64,000 nucleotides of DNA from Ralstonia sp. SET104. GTDB taxonomy: Bacteria > Pseudomonadota > Gammaproteobacteria > Burkholderiales > Burkholderiaceae. This document shows positions 24,078 through 32,484 of this stretch, in pieces. The stretch lies in contig NZ_BHVX01000014.1 in NCBI RefSeq assembly GCF_003851545.1, positions 62,001-126,000 on the forward strand. Direction: 5' to 3'. Position numbers and translations under genes: made by a program. The notes beneath the pieces are model-generated. The model did no database searches. It was not told the origin of the DNA and saw nothing but the letters and a program-made list of their open reading frames with translations. Position 1 is the stretch's first letter. Each line of letters begins with the position of its first letter.

Positions 24078-26756
24078 TGCCTGCGCGCGGCTGCGAGTGC
24101 GCAGCAATGCTTCCAGTGCCGACACTTCCAGCGGCCGGCCAAACAGGAAGCCCTGCACTTCGTCGCACGCATGCTCGCTCAGGAAGGCTGTCTGCTCGGG
24201 GGTTTCCACGCCTTCGGCCGTGACGGTCATATTCAGCGCGCGGGCCATTGCGATGATGGTCTTGGTGAGCGCCACACAGTCGGCCACTCCAGGCACGCCG
24301 CTGATGAACGATCGATCGATCTTGATGTTGTGGATCGGCAAGCTGCGCAGATATGACAACGATGAGAACCCGATGCCGAAATCGTCGAGCGAGATGCGCA
24401 CACCCCGTGCGGCAAGACTCATCAGCAGACGCTGCGTCGACTGCCGATCGGCCAGCAGGACGCTCTCCGTCAATTCCAGTTCCAACTGGCCCGGGGCCAT
24501 GCCCGAGGCTTTAAGCGCTTCATCCACGTCGCGCTCAATCACGCCGGCATCGCATTGCCGTGCAGATACGTTCACCGCCACGCGCCCCTTGAAGCCGAAC
24601 GTGCGCGCCCATGCCTGGCCCTGCGCGCAGGCTTGCATGAGCGCCCAGCGGCCGAGTTCGAGGATGTACCCGGACTCTTCCGCCACGTCGATGAATTCAT
24701 TGGGCGACACCGCACCCAGTTCGGGGTCGGACCACCGCATCAGCGCTTCAACTGCCACAAGTTCGCGCGACTTCAACGCGTACTTGGGTTGATACACCAG
24801 CCGCACTTGACCGCGCCCAAGCGCGCGGCGCATGCGTTCGTTAAGCGTAAAGCGGCGCAGCATCTGCGTTTCCAGCGTGCGCGAATAGCGGGTGACGCGG
24901 TTGCGGCCGTTCTCCTTGGCTCGGTACATGGCCGCTTCAGCGTGGCTGACCAGCGTGGCCGCGTCACTGCCGTCTTCCGGGTAGGCTGCCACGCCAATGC
25001 TGGCCGACAGATGCACTTCGCGCTCGCCGCCGGTAAAGGGGTGGCTTAGCGTGTCGAGCACCTGTTGCGCGAGCGTATCGGCGGCGCTCGGGTCATCAAT
25101 GGCCACGCAGAACTGGTCGCCACCCAGGCGGGCCAGCAGCGCGCGTTGGCCCGCCTGGGTGCGGATGCGCTGCGCTGCCATGTTCAGCACGTGGTTGCCC
25201 ACGTGGTGGCCCATCGCCTCGTTCACGGTTTTGAAGTGGTCCAGCCCGATATACAGCAGCGCGGATTCCCCCGTGGATGGCAGCGCCAGCCGCGCATCGA
25301 GCCGCTCGATAAACGCCGCGCGATTGGGCAGGCCGGTGAGCGAATCCTTGGTCTCCAGCAGGCGCAACTGCTCGTAGGTGGAGCGCTCAGCCGTGATGTC
25401 GGTAAAGATGACCAGCACCGCGTGCGGTGATGCGCTGTCCGGCGAGAACATGGGCAGCACCGATTCCCGCAGCCACACGATCTGCCCATTGCCGGCCGGC
25501 ATGCCCACGACCACATTGCTGATCGCGCGTCCGGTGCGGGCCGCCAGCGTGGAAGGCCATGCCGCGCGCGGCAGAATGGCACCGTCTTCGCCCAGCATCA
25601 TGTCGCCCAAGGCAACACGCGGAGTGCCTCTCCATGACGTGCCCGACATACGCAGGATCTCGGCCGCGCTGCGGTTATACGACAGCACGCGGCCATCGGC
25701 GGACAGCGTCAGCACGCCTTCGCTCAGATGATTGACGACCAGCCGGTATTGATTGCGCAGCTCGCGGGTTTGGCGATATTCGTTTTCCAGGCGCAGCAGC
25801 TTGACCAGCGCGGCGATGTAGCGGCCGCATTCGGCCCGCAGCGTTGCGTCGTCGGCGTGCGCGTTGGCAGGGTAGAAGAGGCAGAGCAGATCATCGGCGA
25901 CAGCCATGCCGCCATGCTGGGCTGGAATGCGGCACAGCCATGCCGGTTGCGCGGTGTCCAGCACACGTACAAGCGCTTCGCGCAAAGCGATGGGCGCATT
26001 GGATTCACGAATCAGTTCGATGGGTGCCAGCTCGTTGACCAGCGGCGCGATGCGGGCAAGCTCGATATCGAACTCGCCCTGCGCAGCGGCAGCCAAGTGG
26101 GCTGCATGGTTGTCGTGCAATGCCAGCCGTGCTCGTGCACGCTGCGTGCCATAGAGCCGCGCCCGCCCCGAAACGACACGCACTGCCACGCACAGTGCAG
26201 ACGGCAAGGCCGCTTCCAGCGCCCGCAGCGCAGCATGCAGCCGCTCTCCGAGCGAGGCGGCGGAAGGCAATGTGGACAGCAGATGATCGAGATGCTCGTG
26301 CGGCAGCGCTGCGCTCATCGCTTGCGCGCTCAGCACCCGTTCACTGGCCTTGCCGGGCAATTGCGCATCGAGCGGCAGCGGCAGTCCGTGCACGACCACC
26401 TGCTGCGCGGGCAGCCCGCCAAAGCGCGTGGGCGTGACCGTCAGGCGGACGCTGACCACCTCATTGGAGTCGCTGGCGGAAAGGGCCGAAACGAGCTGTG
26501 CCGCCGGGATGGCCGGCGCGTCGGACGTCGTCGCATCGGCGCCCTCCGCAGCGCGAGCCTCCAGCCACGTAGGCACGTCCTGGAAGAAGCGGGAGAAGGG
26601 CTCGCCGAGCAGTTGGTCGGCCGACAGCGCCCGCACCATGCAAACGCCAGCCGCATTGGCAAAGACGATGCGGCCTTCGAGCACCACATAGAGCGGAACC
26701 GGAAGGCTTTGCGCCGACAACGGGTAGGAAATTCCGTCTTGCATTCCACGCTCCAA
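24075..26756 (-). CDS. PAS-GGDEF-EAL protein with degenerate GGDEF (c-di-GMP phosphodiesterase candidate)
   Basis: An 893-residue signalling protein. The N-terminus resembles a PAS fold (about 15-60), followed by a GAF-like region (about 165-330) and a second PAS domain (about 345-460, N-H-L-S-E-G-V-L-T-L). The cyclase domain has GGDQF (about residue 545) in place of GGDEF, so cyclase activity is doubtful; it may bind GTP as an allosteric input. The EAL domain is intact, with A-V-E-A-L-M-R-W (about 670) and LDDFGIGFSSLSYL, so hydrolysis of c-di-GMP is likely. It has no transmembrane segments. A role in the motility/biofilm switch is inferred. Confidence 0.88.
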   Translation of the reverse strand: MERGMQDGISYPLSAQSLPVPLYVVLEGRIVFANAAGVCMVRALSADQLLGEPFSRFFQDVPTWLEARAAEGADATTSDAPAIPAAQLVSALSASDSNEVVSVRLTVTPTRFGGLPAQQVVVHGLPLPLDAQLPGKASERVLSAQAMSAALPHEHLDHLLSTLPSAASLGERLHAALRALEAALPSALCVAVRVVSGRARLYGTQRARARLALHDNHAAHLAAAAQGEFDIELARIAPLVNELAPIELIRESNAPIALREALVRVLDTAQPAWLCRIPAQHGGMAVADDLLCLFYPANAHADDATLRAECGRYIAALVKLLRLENEYRQTRELRNQYRLVVNHLSEGVLTLSADGRVLSYNRSAAEILRMSGTSWRGTPRVALGDMMLGEDGAILPRAAWPSTLAARTGRAISNVVVGMPAGNGQIVWLRESVLPMFSPDSASPHAVLVIFTDITAERSTYEQLRLLETKDSLTGLPNRAAFIERLDARLALPSTGESALLYIGLDHFKTVNEAMGHHVGNHVLNMAAQRIRTQAGQRALLARLGGDQFCVAIDDPSAADTLAQQVLDTLSHPFTGGEREVHLSASIGVAAYPEDGSDAATLVSHAEAAMYRAKENGRNRVTRYSRTLETQMLRRFTLNERMRRALGRGQVRLVYQPKYALKSRELVAVEALMRWSDPELGAVSPNEFIDVAEESGYILELGRWALMQACAQGQAWARTFGFKGRVAVNVSARQCDAGVIERDVDEALKASGMAPGQLELELTESVLLADRQSTQRLLMSLAARGVRISLDDFGIGFSSLSYLRSLPIHNIKIDRSFISGVPGVADCVALTKTIIAMARALNMTVTAEGVETPEQTAFLSEHACDEVQGFLFGRPLEVSALEALLRTRSRAQA

Positions 26757-26832
26757 ACTGAGGTATCACCCGCGACATCTCACCGAAGGCAGTGCTCTTC
26801 ATGATGCGCAAAAGTCTTGCGCGGCGCAAAGT

Positions 26833-27192
26833 CTAGTTTGTGGTCGATGCAACACATTGCGAATTTGCTTTGCCGGCCGCGGCGTTGTCTGTTTGCGGGG
26901 CCGGTTTCAAAACAGTCTGCTCCGACTGGGCTGCGGGCGGTGTTTGCGTTTCGACATCCGGCGCATTGCCGGTTTCCCGCGCGGCAAAATGCTGATCGAT
27001 CCAGCGATGCGTCAGTGCTAACCCGATTGCACACATCAAGACGCATGTCCCCATTGTCAGAATGAAATAGGCGCTGATCCGCTCGACTGAGCGCTCTGGA
27101 AAGAAAAACGTCGCGGCGGCAAACAGGATGCACACCAGTACGCCAAAGAGCGAAAGCAGATAGTAAAAACGACGCGGCAAGGGCGAATTCAT
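26833..27192 (-). CDS. Small membrane protein of unknown function
   Basis: A 119-residue protein with two hydrophobic helices (about 8-30 and 40-62) and a hydrophilic C-terminal tail rich in A, Q, T and P. The start at 27192 was chosen because the helices follow it at once; the longer upstream frame has no protein-like pattern. No family is recognised. It lies 76 bases upstream of the GGDEF/EAL gene, on the same strand, so co-transcription is possible. Confidence 0.6.
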   Translation of the reverse strand: MNSPLPRRFYYLLSLFGVLVCILFAAATFFFPERSVERISAYFILTMGTCVLMCAIGLALTHRWIDQHFAARETGNAPDVETQTPPAAQSEQTVLKPAPQTDNAAAGKANSQCVASTTN

Positions 27193-27674
27193 CGTTGTCT
27201 CATCCAACTGCAACCAAGAGGGTGTTGCTTTGAATCGTTTTGCCGGCCGCCCAAATGGGCCTGCCATGGCAGGTGCAATTTCGGTGCAATCGCGGTGCAA
27301 TGCATGTTCGGCGAGGCGGTGGCCTGCGTATGAATTGATATTGCGTTTGCAGTACCGCTGCGATACCTCAGATTGCCGTTTGCGGAAAAAGCTCGAATTG
27401 CGGGACCCAGCAGCGCTTGCTATGGTGATGGCACTGAAATGCAACGCGATACCGGTTTGCGGCCTTGCATGATCGCGTACGCTAATCCGATGCGTCAATC
27501 GAACTTTCCGGTTGAAGCCTGAGCATCCGGTGTGCCACGAGTTGATTCTTGGCTTAGTGGCGCGGTTTGAAGGGCTACGATCAAAAACGTTGAAATTTTA
27601 TTTCAGTTATGAATACAATTGATCTAATATCTGATCCACACCAGACTTCATACCAGACTTTATTAGGAGCGCAT
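27193..27674. other. Intergenic region upstream of the H-NS family gene
   Basis: No gene is evident. The last 130 bases are AT-rich, with an inverted repeat TGAAA-TTTTA-TTTCA at 27591-27605 and a tandem 12-base repeat containing ACCAGACTT (27640-27660) just before the ribosome site. The AT-rich tract may be a target for H-NS autorepression. Confidence 0.5.
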
Positions 27675-27965
27675 ATGGCGACATACAAGGAATTGGTTGC
27701 ACAAAAGGCCAAACTGGAAGAGCAGATCGAAACTGCGCGCGCCAAGGAACTGGAAGCGGTTGTCCAGCAAGTGCGGCAGACGGTTGCCGAATATGGCCTG
27801 ACGGCTGAAGACCTGGGCCTGGCTCAGCGTCGCGGCCGCCGTGCAGGGGCCAAAGCGCCGGTGCCGGCCAAATATCGCGATCCGAAGACGGGCGCAACGT
27901 GGTCCGGTCGTGGCCGAGCCCCGGCCTGGATCGGCAAGAACCGCGACAAATTCCTGATCGCCTGA
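27675..27965 (+). CDS. H-NS histone-like nucleoid protein
   Basis: A 96-residue protein with an N-terminal coiled coil (about 4-35) and the C-terminal H-NS DNA-binding motif TWSGRGRAPAWI (76-87) preceded by KYRDPKTG, the form common in Burkholderiaceae. It binds AT-rich DNA in the minor groove and silences transcription. TAGGAGC precedes the ATG. It is single-gene, with hairpins downstream. Confidence 0.9.
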   Translation: MATYKELVAQKAKLEEQIETARAKELEAVVQQVRQTVAEYGLTAEDLGLAQRRGRRAGAKAPVPAKYRDPKTGATWSGRGRAPAWIGKNRDKFLIA

Positions 27966-27968
27966 TTT

Positions 27969-28037
27969 GTCAGGCGCTGCCTGACGCGCGTGTAAGCGCG
28001 CACCGCAAATGGCCCACCCGCACAGTGGGCCATTTGC
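27969..28037 (+). terminator. Two consecutive stem-loops after the H-NS gene
   Basis: GTCAGGC-GCT-GCCTGAC (27969-27985) and the perfect 13-bp stem GCAAATGGCCCAC/GTGGGCCATTTGC (28005-28037). No T-run follows, so they may act as transcript-stabilising or Rho-assisted terminator structures. The second one lies 38 bases before the next gene. Confidence 0.6.
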
Positions 28038-28075
28038 ATTGGCGTGTGCGATGGTCGTTCCTGTATAACAACGGC

Positions 28076-28804
28076 ATGACGCTCCGCCTGCCCAAATACC
28101 TCGAACTGGCCGACCGCATTCGGCTCGACATCCTGCACGGAACCCTGTCGGCCGGCAGCATCGCGCCCAGCGAAAACGAAGTTGCCCAGCGCTACGGCGT
28201 ATCCCGTTTGACGGCGCGCCGCACGCTGAACGAGCTGGCAGCGCGCGGGTTGCTCAAGCGCTCGCGCGGGCAGCGCAGCGTGGTGCTCGATCGCGTGGGG
28301 CCGCATCGGCCGGTTCTTTATGCGCCGGGCCAGTCCGACGCGGCGCTGGAATACGTGCCAGGCGCCGTCTATACGGTCAGTGCATTTCGACTTGAGCCGG
28401 CCGACGAAATCGTAGCCGCCGCGCTTGACGTGGCGGTTGGTGCGCAGGTGGCGTTTGTCGAGCGCCGCGCCCAGGTGGAAGGGCAACCCATCATGCTGCT
28501 GCGTACGTGGCTGACATCAAGGCTGGCAGCGATGCTTGAGGCGCGCGACTTTGAAGATCGTCTGTTCGTACAGGTCTTTCAGCGCGCCAACCTGACCATC
28601 GCGTGCTCGCGCGAGGCGCCGCTGGCCTGCGTGGCCGACGCCCACCAGGCCGCCCAGCTTGGCCTGGAAGCGGGCGTGCCGCTGGCGCGTGTGCGCCGCA
28701 TCGGCTATAGCGTGGCCGACGTGCCGATCTCCCTCACCTACTGCGATTTTTCCCCTGAACGCTATACGCGCGAAGTCGACATCCGCGTGCTGCAAAACGA
28801 CTAG
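28076..28804 (+). CDS. GntR-family regulator (HutC/UTRA type)
   Basis: A 242-residue regulator with a GntR winged helix (about 5-70, SENEVAQRYGVSRLTARRTLNEL) and a C-terminal UTRA ligand-binding domain that senses small metabolites. The ATG at 28076 lacks a clear ribosome site; a TATAAC hexamer sits 7-12 bases upstream, so the mRNA may be leaderless. It faces the porin gene downstream, which it may control. The effector is unknown. Confidence 0.87.
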   Translation: MTLRLPKYLELADRIRLDILHGTLSAGSIAPSENEVAQRYGVSRLTARRTLNELAARGLLKRSRGQRSVVLDRVGPHRPVLYAPGQSDAALEYVPGAVYTVSAFRLEPADEIVAAALDVAVGAQVAFVERRAQVEGQPIMLLRTWLTSRLAAMLEARDFEDRLFVQVFQRANLTIACSREAPLACVADAHQAAQLGLEAGVPLARVRRIGYSVADVPISLTYCDFSPERYTREVDIRVLQND

Positions 28805-29015
28805 AAGCACACTGCGCCAGTCCGGTGCAGAAACGGCGCCACACACCCCGCAATGGGGACTTGTCCGTCCAGTGTATTCAAGCTAGTCTGCGCCCCTTCC
28901 CAAGAAAACGTATTCATTTGTGAAGCGACGCTTTGCCGACAGTGTATTGGCACGGCTGTTGCGTTCAGCGCGCCATCTCAGCGGGGCGGGTTGAGCCACC
29001 CGTCGCCATCAAGCT

Positions 29016-29031
29016 GATTCAATCGATTCAA
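29016..29031. promoter_or_regulatory. Operator-like repeat upstream of the porin
   Basis: GATTCAATCGATTCAA, containing the palindrome AATCGATT, lies 33 bases before the porin ATG. It resembles the repeats at 23170-23184 and 23324-23336 in front of the acid-sugar operon, suggesting a shared regulator. Confidence 0.4.
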
Positions 29032-29063
29032 CACATCGGAACGACAAGAGGGAGAAATCAATA

Positions 29064-30125
29064 ATGCAATTCAAGCGACGTTTTACGCTGGCAGTGCTGG
29101 CCGCTGCCGCTGGTCTGAGCGCAGGTGCGGCGCAGGCCCAGTCGTCCGTGACGCTGTACGGCCAGGTGGATGCCTGGGCGGGCGCCACCAAGAACCTGGG
29201 CCAGGACCGCGCCTGGGGCGTCAACTCGGGCGGCATGTCGACGTCGTACTGGGGCCTGAAAGGCAATGAAGATCTGGGCAACGGCCTGAAGGCGATCTTT
29301 ACGCTGGAAGCGTTCTTCCGCCCTGATACGGGCAAATCGGGCCGCTTTGATGGCGACCATTTCTTCGCGCGTAATTCGTTTGTCGGCCTGCAGTCGAACA
29401 CCTGGGGCTCGATCAAGCTTGGCCGCAACACGCCGCCGTACTTCGTTTCGACGATCCTGTTTAATCCGTTCATCGACTCGTACACCTTCTCGCCGATGGT
29501 GTTCCACACCTACCTTGGCAACGGCCGTACGGGCGCTGCGGGCATTTCGGGCCTGGTGGGCGATTCGGGCTGGGACAACTCGATCATGTATTCCACGCCG
29601 GACATGGGCGGCCTGACGGCCAACCTGATCTACGGCGCTGGCGAGCAGGCTGGCCACAACGGTCAGAACAAGTGGGGCGGCAGCCTGCTGTATTTCCGCG
29701 GCAACTTTGCAGCCACAGCGGCGTTTCAGCAGGTGCGCTACGACGGCGCGCCGGGTGACCTGAACAGCCTGGTGGCGGGCTTCTCGCGCCAGACGGCGGG
29801 GCAACTGGGCGCCACGTACGACTTTGGCGTGGTCAAGCTGTACGGCCAATACCAGTACATCAAGAACACGATCAGCACGGGCGATGCGAAGAGCAATGGC
29901 GGCCAGTTGGGTGTGTCGATTCCGGTGGGCCCGGGTGCAGTGCTGGCGTCGTATGCCTACACCAAGACCTCGGGCGCGGCGGATGTGAAGCGCAACACGT
30001 GGGCGGTGGGCTACGACTATTCGCTTTCCAAGCGCACCGATGTGTATGCGGCGTACTTCCGCGACAAGGTGTCGGACCTGTCGACCGCCGATACCTTCGG
30101 CGTTGGCATTCGCGCAAAGTTCTAA
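29064..30125 (+). CDS. Gram-negative porin (OmpC/Omp32-like)
   Basis: A 353-residue outer-membrane trimeric porin. It has a signal peptide ending AAQA before QSSVTLYGQVDAW, the betaproteobacterial porin signature near the mature start, and ends in an aromatic Phe (RAKF), typical of barrels. About 16 alternating strands can be followed. A constriction-loop motif F-F-R-P-D lies around residue 86. The operator-like repeat at 29016 may tie it to the acid-sugar operon. A terminator follows. Confidence 0.92.
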   Translation: MQFKRRFTLAVLAAAAGLSAGAAQAQSSVTLYGQVDAWAGATKNLGQDRAWGVNSGGMSTSYWGLKGNEDLGNGLKAIFTLEAFFRPDTGKSGRFDGDHFFARNSFVGLQSNTWGSIKLGRNTPPYFVSTILFNPFIDSYTFSPMVFHTYLGNGRTGAAGISGLVGDSGWDNSIMYSTPDMGGLTANLIYGAGEQAGHNGQNKWGGSLLYFRGNFAATAAFQQVRYDGAPGDLNSLVAGFSRQTAGQLGATYDFGVVKLYGQYQYIKNTISTGDAKSNGGQLGVSIPVGPGAVLASYAYTKTSGAADVKRNTWAVGYDYSLSKRTDVYAAYFRDKVSDLSTADTFGVGIRAKF

Positions 30126-30191
30126 GTCTTTCGCGATCTGCTTTTCCTTGTCATCGCCCACGTCTCGACAGCGTGGGCGGGTATTTACAGC

Positions 30192-30219
30192 GGCGTCCGG
30201 ATTCCGGGCGCCGTTTTTT
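30192..30219 (+). terminator. Rho-independent terminator after the porin gene
   Basis: GGCGTCCGG (30192-30200) pairs with CCGGGCGCC (30204-30212, one G-U pair), followed by GTTTTTT. A second stem, CGCCCACG/CGTGGGCG, lies before it at about 30157-30180. Confidence 0.85.
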
Positions 30220-30253
30220 GTTGTGCGAAGAAGAAGCGGGAAAGCGCGGGGCG

Positions 30254-30970
30254 TCAGCCGGTGCGCGCCAGGCGCAGCGGCGGCGAGAGCGACGATGGGA
30301 GCTCTGCGCCAATGTGCGGCTGATTCAGCAGCATGGCCCCGCGCTGCGTGGCAACGAACACGGCCTCGGTGCGGCTGCGTACTTCCAGCCGGCGATATAG
30401 CGCGTTGATATGCGCCTTGGTTGTCGCCTCTGAAATGCTGAGCATGCGGCTGATGGTTTTGACCGGATGCCCGCGCGATAACAAGACCAGAATCTCATAT
30501 TGACGCTGCGTCAGGCCGAGCAATGCACAATCGTTACTACCATTGGCTGAACCTGCCGCAATGGCTTCAGGCCGGGTCAGCACGATGGACGCCGGCACAT
30601 AACGGCCGCCGGCGAGCACCAATTCCAATGCGGCTGCAATTAACTTGCCGGAATAGCTTTTCAGCAGATACGCCGAGACATTCAATTGCATGAGTGCGCG
30701 CACATGCGCAGCAGAATCGGTTTCGCCCAGTACGGCGACGTGTCGGGGATGCGGCTGTTGCAACAGCCGGGAGAGGGCCGGCAGATCGTCGATGCCGGGT
30801 AACGGCAGGCCGATCAGGGCCAGTTCGGCGTCCGCATGCGCCGCGAGGTTCTCAAAAAAGGCTTCGTCCGGCTCAATGCTGACTACTTCAGTAATGGCCG
30901 GCAAGGATTGCAACACATGGGTCGCGCCGGCACGCACCAAAGGGTGTGCCTCTACTACGATTGATTTCAC
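30254..30970 (-). CDS. LuxR-type response regulator with degenerate receiver
   Basis: A 238-residue protein (GTG start) with an N-terminal receiver and a C-terminal LuxR helix-turn-helix (about 165-225, L-T-Q-R-Q-Y-E-I-L). At the phospho-acceptor position Gly54 stands in place of Asp (A-L-I-G-L-P-L-P-G), and the acidic pocket is E7-A8 instead of D-D; Lys104 is kept. It is therefore unlikely to be phosphorylated in the usual way and may be a constitutive or ligand-driven regulator. It sits between the porin and flgN, so it might control either. The start was set where the receiver begins. Confidence 0.85.
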   Translation of the reverse strand: MKSIVVEAHPLVRAGATHVLQSLPAITEVVSIEPDEAFFENLAAHADAELALIGLPLPGIDDLPALSRLLQQPHPRHVAVLGETDSAAHVRALMQLNVSAYLLKSYSGKLIAAALELVLAGGRYVPASIVLTRPEAIAAGSANGSNDCALLGLTQRQYEILVLLSRGHPVKTISRMLSISEATTKAHINALYRRLEVRSRTEAVFVATQRGAMLLNQPHIGAELPSSLSPPLRLARTG

Positions 30971-31431
30971 TGCGCCGCCTGTCTGGTTATGGTTTGTTTG
31001 CCCATTTCCCGGAATCAGCTTGTCGCCGCGCCTCTTTGGACCAGTAGGGCCCAAAATCAATGCAGCCGTGCTTGTAGAAATGCTTCTGGCGTGCGGTTTC
31101 GGTATATTTCCCCGTTCAACCGGCAGTCACCGCAGTGCGGTGCCACCGGGCCGAAACCTTGGCACGCCAATCAGGCGCAACTTCCTTCCGGTTTTTCTTG
31201 TTTATGTCGCCAGGCGCGGAGGACTAATCCCGCCAAAAATCGCAGAATAAATCCCCAGCATGCTTGTTGCACCCATCAATGGGATGTAAACCTTTTTGTT
31301 TACCCCGATCGGTGGAGCGCTAGACCCCTCTATACATAGCAGGATCAGGCAGCAGCAGCTAGCCCCACTTCACGCCCATTGACGTGAGCGTAAAGCGGCG
31401 CATTTGTCGCAAGAAAACGCGTTGTGGTGGC
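30971..31431. other. Intergenic region between the LuxR gene and flgN
   Basis: No gene is seen in this 460-base stretch, which lies upstream of the LuxR gene and downstream of flgN. It contains inverted repeats CCCAT-CA-ATGGG (31273-31284) and GTAAAC-CTTTTT-GTTTAC (31286-31303), the latter the most conspicuous. These could be operators for the LuxR gene. Confidence 0.5.
31286..31303. promoter_or_regulatory. Inverted repeat GTAAAC-N6-GTTTAC
   Basis: Perfect 6-bp arms around a T-rich six-base centre, in the region upstream of the degenerate-receiver LuxR gene. A possible operator; binding protein unknown. Confidence 0.35.
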
Positions 31432-31893
31432 TTATTGCGCGACGACCGAGAAGCGCGGCATCGACAGCGGTTGTTTGCCGTCACGGCCGTAAGGTGTGCC
31501 GCCGCCGTTGTTGGCGGCGTGCAGGACGGACAGCGCGTTTTGCGTGGCGCGCAGGCGCAGATCGATCAGGGTGCCGTTGTCGATGTTGCGCTGACGCAGC
31601 AGGCGGGCCAGGGCCAGGTTCTCGTCGAACAGGCGACTGGCGGTTTCATCGGTGCGCAGGTATTTGACCAGCCCGTACGGATCGGCGCCGCCGTGCTGTG
31701 CCCACCACAGGCGGCGTTCACGGTCGGCTTCGGCCAGCGCGGTGAGCTGTTTCTGCTTGGTCTGGGTGATGCGCTCGAGCTCAGCCATGTCGCCATCGCG
31801 CAACGCCTGCGCTTCGGCATCCAGGGTGAGCGTGGCCGCGCGCAGCAGTTCCTGCTCGTCGGCAAGGGTGCGGATCAGCAGTGTGTTGTCCAT
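31432..31893 (-). CDS. flgN: FlgN flagellar export chaperone
   Basis: A 153-residue, mainly helical protein of the FlgN family, the chaperone for the hook-filament junction proteins FlgK and FlgL. Family features include L-A-D-E-Q-E-L-L-R, a conserved L-T-A-L-A-E repeat and the L-R-A-T-Q-N-A-L-S-V-L-H segment near residue 115. The acidic helical start and charged coiled middle fit. It is the third gene of the minus-strand flgA-flgM-flgN set. Confidence 0.85.
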   Translation of the reverse strand: MDNTLLIRTLADEQELLRAATLTLDAEAQALRDGDMAELERITQTKQKQLTALAEADRERRLWWAQHGGADPYGLVKYLRTDETASRLFDENLALARLLRQRNIDNGTLIDLRLRATQNALSVLHAANNGGGTPYGRDGKQPLSMPRFSVVAQ

Positions 31894-32032
31894 GGTGATG
31901 GTGGCTACCTATAAGCGTGGAGCTTGGGCAGCCGCCGGCTGGCACACCGCCCTGCCGCGATCAGTCGAAGGCTGGAAACCCTCCGACCGGCGGCGTCAGA
32001 AAATACAGGGCACGGACGACGGGAAACCCCCG

Positions 32033-32362
32033 TCAGACCTTCTTGGACTGTGTGGAGAGCAGCGACCGTGCGTCGGAAAGCGCTGCATCGGCGATCTTGC
32101 CCGCATCCATCTTGAGCGTGCCGTTCTGAATGGCGCTGCGAATCTGCTCCACGCGCGCGGCGTTGAAGTCGCCGCTGCCCACTTGGCGCGAGACTTGTTG
32201 GACCGACAGCGACGGCGAATCGTCGTGGCTGCGCGCGGCGCCCGAGGCCGTAGTGGCCGGGGACGAGCCGGTCGCGCGCGCAGACCCGGACAATGCGCCG
32301 GACGCAGCATCCTTGGTCGGCGCAACGGCCGGTGTGTTGTTCACGATATGGTTGATTTTCAC
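32033..32362 (-). CDS. flgM: FlgM anti-sigma-28 factor
   Basis: A 109-residue protein with a low-complexity N-terminus and a C-terminal helical region (about 55-105) with V-E-Q-I-R-S-A-I-Q-N-G, which in family members binds FliA. FlgM holds sigma-28 until the hook is finished and is then exported. The GTG start has GGAGA upstream. A sigma-28 promoter lies at 32398-32425, so FlgM would be feedback-expressed with late genes. Confidence 0.9.
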   Translation of the reverse strand: MKINHIVNNTPAVAPTKDAASGALSGSARATGSSPATTASGAARSHDDSPSLSVQQVSRQVGSGDFNAARVEQIRSAIQNGTLKMDAGKIADAALSDARSLLSTQSKKV

Positions 32363-32397
32363 GGGTGTCTCCGAAGAGCGCGTTCATCCTATCACCC

Positions 32398-32425
32398 ATA
32401 TCGGCCAACCCCGGCGCAAACTTTA
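32398..32425 (-). promoter_or_regulatory. Sigma-28 (FliA) promoter of flgM
   Basis: On the minus strand: TAAAGTTT, 12 bases, then GCCGATAT, close to the FliA consensus TAAAGTTT-N11-GCCGATAA, with one extra base in the spacer. The -10 lies about 36 bases before the flgM GTG. Confidence 0.8.
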
Positions 32426-32484
32426 GCGGCAGGTATCGATAACACATCACAGTGTGAAAGTGATCAATCGTTATCAATCTCGTC

